Origin: Candidatus Kuenenia hertensis
GTDB lineage: Bacteria > Planctomycetota > Brocadiia > Brocadiales > Brocadiaceae
DNA: 64,000 nt
Direction of reading: 5' to 3'
Assembly: GCA_021646465.1 (NCBI GenBank)
Contig: SOET01000011.1
Location: forward strand, 1-64,000
Part shown: positions 17,177 through 28,033 of the stretch, piece by piece
How positions within the stretch are numbered: the stretch's first letter is position 1
How the letters are laid out: every line of letters begins with the position of its first letter
Translations under genes and position numbers: made by a program
The notes under the pieces: generated by a model
What the model saw: only the letters and a program-made list of their open reading frames with translations
Told to the model about the DNA's origin: nothing
The model's database searches: none

Positions 17177-17998
17177 CTATAGTATACACCTTTCGCTTTT
17201 TATTGTTGCGTGTTCTCCCCGGAATATTTTCGTGCTTCCGTTGTTTAATTTTAACATTAAACCTCCATTATATGATATTCCGATTACCCTGCCGGAATAT
17301 TCTTTTCCATAGTCTGCAATAATTAGTTCCTTTCCTATGGTAATACAATATTCCTTCCACTTTCCAATAATATATTTAAAGTGTTCATCTCTCAGGATTA
17401 AATACCATTTGTCGAGATATTGGAGCAGTGTCCTGGCAAAAAGTATTCGATCGATGTATTCTTTTTTTTCGATGGCAATTGAGGTAGGAGGGATGTGCAA
17501 ATTATTGGGGAATTCACGTTCCGAGTTGTTTATGTTTATACCTATACCAATCAGAAAAACGGGTTGCCTGTTGTGATTTTTTTCTATTGTAACAAGGATT
17601 CCCCCCAGTTTCTTTCCGGAAATTAATATGTCGTTTGGCCATTTGATTTCTGCTTGTAATTGACAGGATTCCCGGACCATTTCCGTTATTGCTACCGCAA
17701 TTGTGCCTATTAACAAGCACAGGCTGTCAGGTTTAATAGTGTGTTTTAGCAAAATGGTAAGAAGTAAGCCTTTGTATTTTGGGCAGACCCAGACATGGTT
17801 GGAACGGCCTCTTCCGTTGGATTGTTCTTCGGTAAAAATTGTAGTACCGTTTTTAAAGTTTGTTTGTATGAGTGCCCTTGCCACATCCATTGTTGAGGTG
17901 GTTTTCTCATAGTAAAGAATTTCACTTCCGACAATTTTTGTCTTTAAATTTTTCTTTATTTCTTCCGGTCTTAAAAGATCCGGGGTTTTTGTTTTCAT
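17177..17998 (-). CDS. birA: Biotin--[acetyl-CoA-carboxylase] ligase
   Basis: A 273-residue biotin protein ligase that makes biotinyl-AMP and transfers biotin to carboxylase carrier domains. The biotin/ATP loop G-R-G-R-S-N-H-x-W, the K-W-P-N-D-I strand, G-K-K-L-G-G-I-L and G-I-G-I-N-I-N-N are all present, with the small C-terminal beta domain. It lacks the N-terminal winged helix of the E. coli repressor form, so it is expected to act only as an enzyme. It converges with the ParA partner gene. Confidence 0.93.
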   Translation of the reverse strand: MKTKTPDLLRPEEIKKNLKTKIVGSEILYYEKTTSTMDVARALIQTNFKNGTTIFTEEQSNGRGRSNHVWVCPKYKGLLLTILLKHTIKPDSLCLLIGTIAVAITEMVRESCQLQAEIKWPNDILISGKKLGGILVTIEKNHNRQPVFLIGIGININNSEREFPNNLHIPPTSIAIEKKEYIDRILFARTLLQYLDKWYLILRDEHFKYIIGKWKEYCITIGKELIIADYGKEYSGRVIGISYNGGLMLKLNNGSTKIFRGEHATIKSERCIL

Positions 17999-18161
17999 CG
18001 AAGAGAATGTTTATAGACTTTTAATTCAAAATTAATAGAGAAGAGAGTGATGAGATGCGGGCAATATCTGCGTATGTCTTCCCTATATGTCATAATTTAT
18101 TTTGAAAGTCAATAAGATAATAGAAAAAATTGTTCTTGGTTTTTGAGAGGTAATAAAAGCT

Positions 18162-18217
18162 CTGCCATTGTGGCAGTTGGGGTTAAAGGTGATTTTTCTA
18201 TTCTGTCACTATGGCAT
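18162..18217 (+). promoter_or_regulatory. Pair of palindromic operator candidates upstream of groEL1
   Basis: Two 15-base sites of the form CTG-Y-CA-N3-TGGCA-N. The first (18162-18176) is a perfect hyphenated palindrome with arms CTGCCA and TGGCAG. The second (18203-18217) is a close copy, CTGTCACTATGGCAT. They are 41 bases apart, about four helical turns, and their centres lie near -103 and -62 from the proposed start of transcription. This is not the CIRCE/HrcA sequence. An activator binding here is inference. Confidence 0.5.
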
Positions 18218-18236
18218 ATTAAAAGTCTGAAATAAA

Positions 18237-18265
18237 TTGTTTGGCTAGATATAAAACTTTATAAT
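18237..18265 (+). promoter_or_regulatory. Candidate sigma-70-type promoter of groEL1
   Basis: TTGTTT (18237-18242), a 17-base spacer, and a perfect TATAAT (18260-18265). This leaves an untranslated leader of about 130 bases before groEL1, which has an AAAGGAGG site. In this A+T-rich DNA a chance match is possible. Confidence 0.45.
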
Positions 18266-18402
18266 TTTGACGGTTAGAGTATATTATAATTAATAGTTTG
18301 ATGCGGCATTTATTTTGCTAATTCTCTGTGGGTTAATGCGATTTTTAATATTGTTATAAACTTAGTTAGTCTCTATTCGAAATTTTGAAAGGAGGTACTT
18401 GA

Positions 18403-20103
<1,701 letters not shown>

Positions 20104-20194
20104 CCCGTACTCGTTAAAAAGTGTACATAAAAATTTTTGAGAAGAAGATTTTTATACTTTAATTAATTTATGTTAAGGAGGTAAATAAAAAGCT

Positions 20195-20500
20195 ATGGCA
20201 AACATTAGACCATTAGATGACAGGGTAGTTGTTGAACCTATGGAGGCTGAGGAAAAAACAAAGGGTGGAATTGTTTTGCCTGAAACGGCAAAAGAAAAAC
20301 CAATAAAAGGGAAAATAATCGCAGTTGGGGAAGGAAAATTGCTGGAAAATGGTAAAAGGGCAGAGATGCTGGTGAAGGTTGGAGATATTGTTTTATATGG
20401 AAAATATGCTGGGACAGAGGTCACGGTTGACGGCAAAGAATATTTGATTATGAGAGAAAGCGACATTTTAGCTACAGTTAAAAGCTTGAGCAATAGCTGA
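20195..20500 (+). CDS. groES: 10-kDa co-chaperonin GroES
   Basis: A 101-residue co-chaperonin with the usual N-terminal [10 protein letters not shown], the mobile loop K-T-K-G-G-I-V-L-P and the G-D[11 protein letters not shown] segment. It caps GroEL rings. AAGGAGGT precedes the ATG. It sits between two groEL genes, 91 bases after the first and 32 before the second, and presumably serves both. Confidence 0.96.
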   Translation: MANIRPLDDRVVVEPMEAEEKTKGGIVLPETAKEKPIKGKIIAVGEGKLLENGKRAEMLVKVGDIVLYGKYAGTEVTVDGKEYLIMRESDILATVKSLSNS

Positions 20501-20532
20501 TAAATAAATGATAATTTCTTGGAGGTTATAAC

Positions 20533-22152
20533 ATGGCAGCAAAGCAGTTAATTTATGATGAAATTGCCAGAGGGTCGCTTCAAAAAGGGATAAAACAATT
20601 AGCAGACGCCGTTCGGGTGACTATGGGGCCTACCGGAAGGAACGTAATTCTGGAAAAAAGTTTTGGCGCTCCTTCCGTTACAAAAGATGGTGTAACGGTT
20701 GCTAAAGAGGTCGAATTAAAAAATCCCTTTGAAAATATGGGCGCAAAAATGGTATGCGAGGTGGCATCAAAAACCAGCGATATTGCGGGTGATGGCACTA
20801 CCACAGCAACTATTCTGGCAGAGGCAATTTTTAACGAAGGACTAAAACATGTCACGGCAGGCGCTAACCCAATGGCTCTTAAAAGAGGCATTGACAAGGC
20901 AGTGAATATTGTGGTTTCAGAATTGAAACAGTTGTGTATACCTATAAAAGGGCGCGCAGAGATTGCGCAAGTGGGAACAATTTCTGCAAACAACGACTCT
21001 TCTATTGGAAATCTTTTGGCTGATGCGATGGATAAGGTTGGAAAGGATGGCGTGATTACGGTAGAGGAAGCCAAAGGAATAGAGACGACTCTGGAAATTG
21101 TGGAAGGTATGCAGTTTGACAAAGGATATCTGTCTCCCTATTTTATAACCGACGCTCAAAATATGGAAGTTGTTCTCGAAAATGCTTATATTTTGATCCA
21201 TGAAAAGAAAATATCCAGTATGAGGGACCTTCTTCCTTTATTGGAAAAGATTGCCGGAAGCGGAAAACCGCTTTTGATTATTTCCGAGGATGTTGAAGGA
21301 GAAGCGTTGGCAACTCTCGTTGTGAATAAATTGCGTGGAGTATTAAGTTGTGCGGCTGTTAAAGCCCCTGGATTTGGTGACCGCAGAAAAGCAATGTTGG
21401 AAGATATTGCCATACTGACGAATGGAAAAGCAATTACCGAAGATTTGGGATTGAAGCTGGAGAATATTGGCATAGAGGATCTTGGAGTTGCGAAGAGAAT
21501 AACCATAAATAAAGATAACACTACCATAATCGAAGGCGCCTCTACAAAAGAAAACATTCAGGCCAGGATTAAGCAAATTAAGCACCAGATTGAACAGACA
21601 ACATCAAACTATGATAAAGAGAAACTCAGCGAGAGGCTTGCGAAATTAGCGGGCGGGGTTGCGGTTATACACGTTGGTGCTGCAACTGAAGCGGAGATGA
21701 ATGAGAAAAAGGCACGTGTGGAAGATGCACTGCATGCAACCAGGGCTGCCGTTGAGGAAGGCATTGTTCCCGGTGGAGGGGTAGCTTTTATACGAACGAT
21801 TCCGGCATTGAAGGAGGCGAGTAAAAATGCTGAAGGCGATGAAAAGATCGGCATGGATATTATAGCAAAAGTACTGGAAGCCCCCTTACGTCAGATTGCG
21901 AATAATACCGGAGCTGATGGTTCGGTTGTTGTTGAAGAGATGAAAGGGCTTTCCACAAATATGGGATATAATGCCAATACCGGTGAATATGTTGATATGT
22001 TCGAGGCTGGTATTGTTGATCCTGCAAAAGTGACGAGGGTTGCTTTGCAAAATTCGGCAAGTGTTGCTGGTTTATTGTTGACGACAGAGACCATGGTGAC
22101 TGAATATAAAGAGGATGAAGAAGAGAAAGCCATAAGTGGTAGTATTCATTAA
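20533..22152 (+). CDS. groEL2: 60-kDa chaperonin GroEL, tailless paralogue
   Basis: A 539-residue second GroEL. Core motifs match the first copy ([23 protein letters not shown]), but the C-terminus ends in an acidic, then polar tail (K-E-D-E-E-E-K) with no Gly-Gly-Met repeat. In the family the GGM tail fills the bottom of the chamber and tunes folding, so the two rings may handle different clients. They could also form mixed rings; sequence does not decide. A terminator follows. Confidence 0.95.
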   Translation: MAAKQLIYDEIARGSLQKGIKQLADAVRVTMGPTGRNVILEKSFGAPSVTKDGVTVAKEVELKNPFENMGAKMVCEVASKTSDIAGDGTTTATILAEAIFNEGLKHVTAGANPMALKRGIDKAVNIVVSELKQLCIPIKGRAEIAQVGTISANNDSSIGNLLADAMDKVGKDGVITVEEAKGIETTLEIVEGMQFDKGYLSPYFITDAQNMEVVLENAYILIHEKKISSMRDLLPLLEKIAGSGKPLLIISEDVEGEALATLVVNKLRGVLSCAAVKAPGFGDRRKAMLEDIAILTNGKAITEDLGLKLENIGIEDLGVAKRITINKDNTTIIEGASTKENIQARIKQIKHQIEQTTSNYDKEKLSERLAKLAGGVAVIHVGAATEAEMNEKKARVEDALHATRAAVEEGIVPGGGVAFIRTIPALKEASKNAEGDEKIGMDIIAKVLEAPLRQIANNTGADGSVVVEEMKGLSTNMGYNANTGEYVDMFEAGIVDPAKVTRVALQNSASVAGLLLTTETMVTEYKEDEEEKAISGSIH

Positions 22153-22181
22153 AATAATTATCAAAACTGAGAATAAAAGTA

Positions 22182-22208
22182 AAAAAGGCTGCTACATGTA
22201 GCCTTTTT
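22182..22208 (+). terminator. Rho-independent terminator after the gro operon
   Basis: A hairpin with arms AAAAAGGCT and AGCCTTTTT around a nine-base loop, running straight into T-rich DNA. It lies 30 bases after the groEL2 stop. The A-rich left arm means it could also work on the opposite strand. Confidence 0.8.
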
Positions 22209-22353
22209 GCTTTTATGTGCTTTCTAATACAAAAACAAGAAATACCCTTAAGCAAAGTGTTGCAAAACGTTCTTGATTTTGTTCTGACCTATGTACTATA
22301 ATTTTGCTTGGTGTAATTATAGTTGGAGTTAAAATTCGAAAAATAAAATACTT

Positions 22354-23472
22354 ATGGGAAAAGATTATTATCAGATATTGGGAGTAAACAGGAATGCAAG
22401 CAGCGATGAGATAAAAAAAGCTTATCGTAAACTGGCAATGAAATATCATCCCGATAGAAATCCCGGGAATAAAGAAGCTGAGCAAACTTTTAAAGAAGCA
22501 GCGGAAGCGTATGGTGTGTTGAGCGATGCCGAAAAGAAGAGATTATATGATCAATACGGAGAAGAAGGGTTAAAGGGTGCCGGTACGCGTGGTTACAGTT
22601 CCTTTGAGGATATTTTTGACGCATTTGGTGATATTTTTGGCGGTGGGAGCATATTCGATGAATTTTTTGGAAGGGGCAGAAGCCGGGCAGAAGCCGGGAA
22701 AAGAGGGGCGAGTTTAAAATGTGATATCGAGATAGGATTTAAAGAAGTTGCTACCGGTGTAGAGAAAAAGATCGAACTCATGCGGAAAGAAATTTGCGAT
22801 GTATGTCATGGAACAGGAGCGAAGGAAGGTACTTTTCCTGTTACTTGTCCTTATTGTGGCGGGAGGGGACAAGTTCAACAATCACAAGGTTTCTTTACCC
22901 TGCGTACCACATGTCCTAAATGCCGTGGTAACGGCAAGATTATTGAATCACCGTGCAAAAAATGTGGCGGTACAAAACGTTATCCCAGAAAGGCATCTAT
23001 ATCAATACAGATTCCTGCGGGGGTGGAGGATGGTACCAGGTTGAGGTTAGTCGGCCAGGGTGAGCCAGGCGAAAATGGTGCGCCTCCCGGAGATTTGTAT
23101 TGCGATGTACACGTCACTCCTCATCCGATCTTTAAAAGGCATGGCAATGATGTGTTATGTGAAGTCCCCATTAGTTTTACCCAGGCGGTATTAGGGTGCA
23201 AAATCGATGTTCCCACTCTGACGGGTAATATTATTCAGGTAAAAGTACCGAAAGGAATACAAAATAACGAGATTATTCCTATTAAAGGAGAAGGATTCCC
23301 TAATGTACACAGGTATGGCAAGGGTAATTTATTAGTTCAGGTAGAGGTTGAAATACCAACAAAGATTTCTTCGCGCCAGGAGGAATTATTAAAAGAATTT
23401 GCAGAACTGGAAAAGAGCAGCACTTCTTCCCGGCAAAAGAAGTTTATGGAAAAAATGAAACAGATATCGTAA
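22354..23472 (+). CDS. dnaJ: Chaperone protein DnaJ
   Basis: A 372-residue type I Hsp40 that delivers clients to DnaK and stimulates its ATPase. It has the J domain with H-P-D at about residues 33-35, a Gly/Phe-rich linker (about 75-110), four zinc-binding C-x-x-C-x-G-x-G-type repeats (about 145-205), and two beta-barrel domains. The final zinc repeat is C-K-K-C-G-G-T-K, slightly degenerate. No dnaK or grpE is adjacent. It follows the gro cluster after a terminator, so it is likely transcribed separately. Confidence 0.95.
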   Translation: MGKDYYQILGVNRNASSDEIKKAYRKLAMKYHPDRNPGNKEAEQTFKEAAEAYGVLSDAEKKRLYDQYGEEGLKGAGTRGYSSFEDIFDAFGDIFGGGSIFDEFFGRGRSRAEAGKRGASLKCDIEIGFKEVATGVEKKIELMRKEICDVCHGTGAKEGTFPVTCPYCGGRGQVQQSQGFFTLRTTCPKCRGNGKIIESPCKKCGGTKRYPRKASISIQIPAGVEDGTRLRLVGQGEPGENGAPPGDLYCDVHVTPHPIFKRHGNDVLCEVPISFTQAVLGCKIDVPTLTGNIIQVKVPKGIQNNEIIPIKGEGFPNVHRYGKGNLLVQVEVEIPTKISSRQEELLKEFAELEKSSTSSRQKKFMEKMKQIS

Positions 23473-23602
23473 TGGTTCTTATTGATATTGATGAATAAAT
23501 ATGCAGTATAGCGATGTGAATCGATTCTATTTATTGAAAGGAGGAACGGCTTGATTTTTTATTGAGGCATTTTTGTGCTGAAGTAAAATTTAAGCGAGAG
23601 GT

Positions 23603-23890
23603 ATGCCAACATACGAATATAGGTGCAGTGAATGTAATCATGAATTTGAATTATTTCAATCCATTAAATCTGATCCGGTGAAGGAATGCCCTTCTTGTGG
23701 CCGTTTTTCTGTTGAGAGAATTATCGGAATGGGTGGAGCGGTAATTTTTAAAGGTTCAGGGTTTTATCAGACGGATTATCGAAGTGATGAATATAAATCC
23801 AGGGCAAAAAAAGAATCGGAAATAGCAAAACCAGAAACAAAAGATAAAAAACAAGAGAAAAAGGCAGAAAAATCACATGCCGAAAGTTAA
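23603..23890 (+). CDS. FmdB-type zinc-ribbon protein
   Basis: A 95-residue protein with the FmdB-family zinc ribbon at the N-terminus: M-P-T-Y-E-Y-R-C-S-E-C then C-P-S-C-G. A G-S-G-F-Y-x-T-D-Y segment follows, then a highly charged Lys/Glu tail. FmdB-type proteins are named for a putative regulator in methylotrophs; their role is mostly unknown. The last 14 bases overlap yacG, so the two zinc proteins are translationally linked. Confidence 0.85.
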   Translation: MPTYEYRCSECNHEFELFQSIKSDPVKECPSCGRFSVERIIGMGGAVIFKGSGFYQTDYRSDEYKSRAKKESEIAKPETKDKKQEKKAEKSHAES

Positions 23891-24080
23891 TTGTCCTAAT
23901 TGCAGAAAAATACTTTTCTATCGCGTGATAAAAGATTTGCCATATTTCCCCTTTTGTAGCGACAGGTGCAAATTGATTGATTTTGGCGCATGGATGGATG
24001 AGGAGTATCGTATAGAGGAAGATATAGGCAATGATGGGGCAAAGTGCATAGATGAAAAGGGAGAAGGAAATGATGGTTGA
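23877..24080 (+). CDS. yacG: YacG-like zinc-binding protein (DNA gyrase inhibitor family)
   Basis: A 67-residue protein with the YacG zinc finger: C-P-N-C-R, then P-F-C-S-D-R-C-K, followed by L-I-D-F-G-A-W. E. coli YacG binds GyrB and inhibits gyrase. The acidic tail after residue 45 is expected for the family. It overlaps the FmdB-type gene upstream and, by about 11 bases, the membrane protein gene downstream. Confidence 0.85.
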   Translation: MPKVNCPNCRKILFYRVIKDLPYFPFCSDRCKLIDFGAWMDEEYRIEEDIGNDGAKCIDEKGEGNDG

Positions 24081-25257
24081 AACAAAGACACATATACATA
24101 GCTGGCGCGATATTTTTATTACTTTTAAAATGGCATTTGATCCCAAAAAAATGTTTCTCGGTTATGTCGGCCTTCTTATAAGTTTGCTTTGGTGTGTGAT
24201 GGCGGTGTCTTTTTTTTCTGCGTTGAAAATAATAAATGTGTCCCCGTTCTTTATTATAAAGATTATTTTATCTCCGATGCGGGAGAATTGTCCCATACAC
24301 GGATCGAATTTTTCATCAGTAGTTGCTGGATTCAGTGGGGGGGGATTTGTCGTTTTCGTGATTATTGTTCTGGGGCTTCTGGCTATATGGTCGTTACTAG
24401 GCGGCGCAATTACCAGAATAACTGCACTTGATTATGCAAGAGATGAAAACGTTCGGTTAATGGATGCGATTAAATTTGCCAGAAAAAAATTCTGGTCATT
24501 TTTTTGGTCCCCGATGATTCCTTTTATAGGGGTATTTTTCTTCGGGTTATGTAATGTCATTGGCGGTTTAATAGGAAGGATACCAGTACTAGGGGAATTA
24601 GCTGTTGCTTTGGGATTTCCTTTTGCCTTTATTGCCGGTTTAATGATGGTGTTTGTCGGGGTAATCGGAGTACTGGGCATGTGTTTTATGTACCCAACAA
24701 TCAGTGCTGAGGGATCAGATGCCTTTGATGCAATGAGCCGTGCTTACAGCTATGTGCTTTCAAGACCGAAACAATTTTGTATGTATTGTGGCATATATAT
24801 AGTGTATGGCATTATTTGCCTTTCAATAGTTGCATTTTCGGCATGGTTAGTGATTCATCTGTCTTTTTGTACCGTAGGGTTTGGGATGGGTGAGAAATTT
24901 TATGCGGTTAAATCATATATACTGCAACGATGCGATATCGCTTGCCTCGGTTTTTGCATGAAACCTGTTGATAAATCACAGACGGCGGCTTCTGTTCTTG
25001 GCGGATGGTCTTTGAAGTTTCTTGCCGGTATGTTGATTGTTTACATCTTCTTTATAAAATTGGCAGTATGGAATTTTTTGGTCAATTATGTATTTTCAGC
25101 AAAAACAGTTATTTATTTTTTGTTGAGAAAGGAAATTGATAGTACAAATTTCAGTGATGTGTATTTGGAACAGAGTAGTCAGAATGAACTCGGGTCTGAT
25201 AATGTTCAAGATGATAATCTAAAGAGTATTTCTGAAAATGCACGTAATGACTTTTAA
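24070..25257 (+). CDS. Polytopic membrane protein, unknown function
   Basis: About 395 residues with seven or so hydrophobic segments and a hydrophilic, Asn/Ser-rich C-terminus. The central region has an F-A-R-K-K-F-W-S-F-F segment and a S-A-E-G-S-D-A-F-D-A-M-S-R-A-Y-S-Y motif between helices, which looks like a conserved interaction loop. The ATG at 24070 (or 24073) follows GGGAGAAGG. No family name is supported. It overlaps yacG and is probably in the same transcript. Confidence 0.7.
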   Translation: MMVETKTHIHSWRDIFITFKMAFDPKKMFLGYVGLLISLLWCVMAVSFFSALKIINVSPFFIIKIILSPMRENCPIHGSNFSSVVAGFSGGGFVVFVIIVLGLLAIWSLLGGAITRITALDYARDENVRLMDAIKFARKKFWSFFWSPMIPFIGVFFFGLCNVIGGLIGRIPVLGELAVALGFPFAFIAGLMMVFVGVIGVLGMCFMYPTISAEGSDAFDAMSRAYSYVLSRPKQFCMYCGIYIVYGIICLSIVAFSAWLVIHLSFCTVGFGMGEKFYAVKSYILQRCDIACLGFCMKPVDKSQTAASVLGGWSLKFLAGMLIVYIFFIKLAVWNFLVNYVFSAKTVIYFLLRKEIDSTNFSDVYLEQSSQNELGSDNVQDDNLKSISENARNDF

Positions 25258-25559
25258 AAAATCAGTTTACGGATGAATATTCTAAGAATGGATAACGGGC
25301 ATAATGGAAAAGGTTAAAACAATGACATTTTCTTGTTAATTCATTTCGTGCAGATAGTATTAAAATGTAATTCCTCCCATAATATCTGATAGTGCTTTCG
25401 TCAAAATAAATAATCAATTTTATTTTTCATTCCCCGGAAAATATCACGCCTCAATGATAATTTCAACGGATCGATATTAGAAACAATTTGTTGTGTTATT
25501 TTCAGATAAAAGAATATAATCTTTTTAATTTATTAATTATAAATCAATTTGGGTTAAAT
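25258..25559. other. Intergenic, nothing recognised
   Basis: An A+T-rich gap of about 300 bases between the membrane protein and der. It presumably holds the der promoter. No repeat or RNA is recognised. Confidence 0.4.
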
Positions 25560-26897
25560 ATGTCTATACCGGTAGTAGTGATTGTCGGAAGACCAAACGT
25601 AGGAAAATCAGCGCTTTTTAATTGTTTTTCCAAACGGAGGATATCTATCGTTGAACCTACCTGTGGTGTAACAAGAGACCGTGTCTCTACGGAAATACGC
25701 CATATGGACTATATGTTTGAATTGGTTGATACTGGAGGAATGGGTATTACCGATTCTGATGGTCTTACAAAAGATATTGAAGCGCAGATAGAAGTAGCGC
25801 TTGCTGCTGCAGATATTGTTCTTTTTGTGGTGGATGTGCGTGACGGTATAACTCCTTTAGATAGAATTGTTGCGGAAAGATTGCGGCATATAAAAAAGGA
25901 AATAATTCTTGTGGCAAATAAGGTAGATACTCCAAAATTTGAGCATTTAATGGCCGAATTTAATAAACTGGGATTTGGAGAACCATATCCGGTTTCCGCA
26001 TTAGAAGGATACGGCCGGACTGATTTGCTGGATAAACTCATTTCTCTTTTACCACCGCAGGAAGCCGGCGATATTGCTGCCGAGGCTATTATGAAATTGG
26101 CAATAGTGGGGAAGCGAAATGCGGGAAAGTCTACTTTAATTAACACGCTTGCAAGAAAGCAACGCGTAATTGTAAGCGAGGTGCCGGGAACAACAAGGGA
26201 TTCAATTGACGTAAAATTTGAAATCGATAATAAACAATTTCTGGCGATAGATACTGCCGGAGTACGCAAAAAACGGCAGGTAAAAGATTCCATTGAATTT
26301 TACAGCATGGCACGTGCGGAAAGGTCTATTCGGCGGGCTGATGTGGTATTGTTTCTGATTGATGCAACTCTCAAAATCTCAGAGGTAGATAAAAAATTGG
26401 GGGCGTATATAGATTCACAAAAAAAACCATGCGTGATTGTTATTAATAAATGGGATTTGGTTAAGGGGATTGAAACGGAAGAGTACCATAAGTATATCAA
26501 TAAATGCCTTCCGGGACTCTCGTTTGTCCCGCTTTCATTTATAAGCGCTAAAAACAACGATCACGTTGTTGAAATGATTCATCTTGCCATGGATCTCTAT
26601 GAACAGGCCCATACAAGGGTTTCTACTTCGGAGTTAAACAAAGTAGTCGAAGAGGCTTTGGCATTGCAGCGTCCGGCGCAAAGAAGGTCAAAAACACCAA
26701 AAGTGTATTACAGTACGCAGATAAATGTTGCTCCCCCTACATTTGTAATATTTGTAAATGATCCAACGCTTTTTGATAGTAATTATGAACGATACCTTGG
26801 TAACCAACTCCGGAGTAAATTACCATTTTCAGAAATTCCCCTCAGATTTTACTTCCGTCAGAGATCAAAGACAAAACAGAACATAGAACATTCATAG
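25560..26897 (+). CDS. der: Ribosome-assembly GTPase Der (EngA)
   Basis: A 445-residue protein with two GTPase domains in tandem and a C-terminal KH-like domain. The first P-loop G-R-P-N-V-G-K-S and D-T-G-G lie near residues 10 and 57. The second, G-K-R-N-A-G-K-S, is near 186 with D-T-A-G-V-R-K-K and N-K-W-D. Der acts in 50S subunit maturation. The open frame extends 24 codons upstream to 25488, but the ATG at 25560 gives the standard start directly before the first beta strand. Confidence 0.95.
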   Translation: MSIPVVVIVGRPNVGKSALFNCFSKRRISIVEPTCGVTRDRVSTEIRHMDYMFELVDTGGMGITDSDGLTKDIEAQIEVALAAADIVLFVVDVRDGITPLDRIVAERLRHIKKEIILVANKVDTPKFEHLMAEFNKLGFGEPYPVSALEGYGRTDLLDKLISLLPPQEAGDIAAEAIMKLAIVGKRNAGKSTLINTLARKQRVIVSEVPGTTRDSIDVKFEIDNKQFLAIDTAGVRKKRQVKDSIEFYSMARAERSIRRADVVLFLIDATLKISEVDKKLGAYIDSQKKPCVIVINKWDLVKGIETEEYHKYINKCLPGLSFVPLSFISAKNNDHVVEMIHLAMDLYEQAHTRVSTSELNKVVEEALALQRPAQRRSKTPKVYYSTQINVAPPTFVIFVNDPTLFDSNYERYLGNQLRSKLPFSEIPLRFYFRQRSKTKQNIEHS

Positions 26898-27010
26898 TTT
26901 ATAAATAATAATTATTATATAAAAATCAATTTGCTTTTTGAAGATAGTTATTATATATTTTACGGAGTTCGCACATAAAATTTAATGGTAATTTATGAAG
27001 AGGAGATCAA

Positions 27011-27481
27011 ATGAATAACGTAAATGAAAAAGTCCATAACATGTTATGTGAGGTATATACAGCGGAGATAGGTGCTATAGGTATATATATGGATCAACAT
27101 ACAAAATGTGAAGATCTTGGATTAAAGAAACTCGCTGAAATTCTGGAAAATGATGCTAAAGATGAGATGAAGCATGCTGAAATGCTAGCGGAACGTATAT
27201 TGTTTTTAGGGGCAACGGTTAAAAACCAGAAACATGCTTTACCTGAAGAAAAACAGTTTGACGTTGTTGAAATGTTACAACTTAACGCAGATATTGAAAT
27301 GAAAGCTATTGCAAGACTAAATGAAGGTATCACAATATGTTTTGACGAAAAAGACCACGGAAGCAGAATGCTTTTAGAAGAAATCCTCAAGTCGGAAGAA
27401 GAACATTTGACTAATTTGCAAACAATGGTAAACAATATTAAAAAATATGGCGATCCATACGTTGTTTCACAGTTAATGTAA
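27011..27481 (+). CDS. bfr: Bacterioferritin
   Basis: A 156-residue four-helix ferritin-like protein. All diiron ligands expected for a ferroxidase site are seen: Glu19, Glu52, His55, Glu96, Glu129 and His132. Met53 next to Glu52 matches the haem-ligand Met of E. coli bacterioferritin, so haem binding between subunits is predicted. It stores iron as a 24-mer, useful in a haem-rich organism. AGAGGAG precedes the ATG. It follows der but is probably transcribed on its own. Confidence 0.9.
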   Translation: MNNVNEKVHNMLCEVYTAEIGAIGIYMDQHTKCEDLGLKKLAEILENDAKDEMKHAEMLAERILFLGATVKNQKHALPEEKQFDVVEMLQLNADIEMKAIARLNEGITICFDEKDHGSRMLLEEILKSEEEHLTNLQTMVNNIKKYGDPYVVSQLM

Positions 27482-27586
27482 TTTTTATTTTCATCATAGA
27501 TTACAAAGGCGAGAATTAGTTTTGCATATTATTTGCCAATAAATGATAAAAATGATTCCACGTATGTTATAATCAAACAAGTCTGT

Positions 27587-27618
27587 CCTGACACTTCCTG
27601 TCAGTAAGAAGTGTCAGG
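27587..27618. repeat. 11-bp perfect inverted repeat (hairpin)
   Basis: Arms CCTGACACTTC (27587-27597) and GAAGTGTCAGG (27608-27618) around a ten-base loop, 106 bases after bfr. No T-run follows on either strand, so it is not a standard terminator. The rest of the 550-base gap up to 28033 holds no supported gene. Confidence 0.6.
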
Positions 27619-27947
27619 GAAGAAACAATTCCGCTTTTAAGTGTTTAATGATAATAAATGGTTGTTCCGTGAATGTTTTTTCCGGAAATATTAATATAAG
27701 AGATATTGCCTCTGTGTGCTGGTATTATAAAACCTTTCTTCATTATTATATTCCTTTTATTATCATCCACATGTCATTATTTCCCCCAAAACAGGTGTGT
27801 CCATTTGGATACAGTATAACTGTTTCTTCATCCATTTTTCACAAAAATCATGTATTAAAGTATTAAAACACAACCTGAACTGTTGGTGTAAAGACAGTAA
27901 CTCCTGAGCAATTTTTTGGTGTTTTATCAAATAGATAGTGTAATACA

Positions 27948-27977
27948 TTGACATAGCTATTTTTAAAGTTGTAGAAT
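27948..27977 (+). promoter_or_regulatory. Candidate sigma-70-type promoter of the diguanylate cyclase
   Basis: TTGACA (27948-27953), an 18-base spacer and TAGAAT (27972-27977), about 57 bases before the ATG at 28034. Confidence 0.45.
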
Positions 27978-28033
27978 GTCACTTTAAAGTTTTACTATGT
28001 AAAAATCACTTATTTTGTAAGAAAACAAAACTG

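Noticed and set aside
18000-18402. CIRCE (HrcA) element before groEL
   Set aside because: No TTAGCACTC-N9-GAGTGCTAA or close variant was found; a different paired site is present instead.
27587-27618. Hairpin as the bfr terminator
   Set aside because: It is about 106 bases after the stop and no T-run follows on either strand, so I list it only as an inverted repeat.
27648-27866. Frame of 72 codons between bfr and the diguanylate cyclase
   Set aside because: No recognisable domain, poor start context, and biased toward hydrophobic and aromatic residues as in random A+T-rich DNA.
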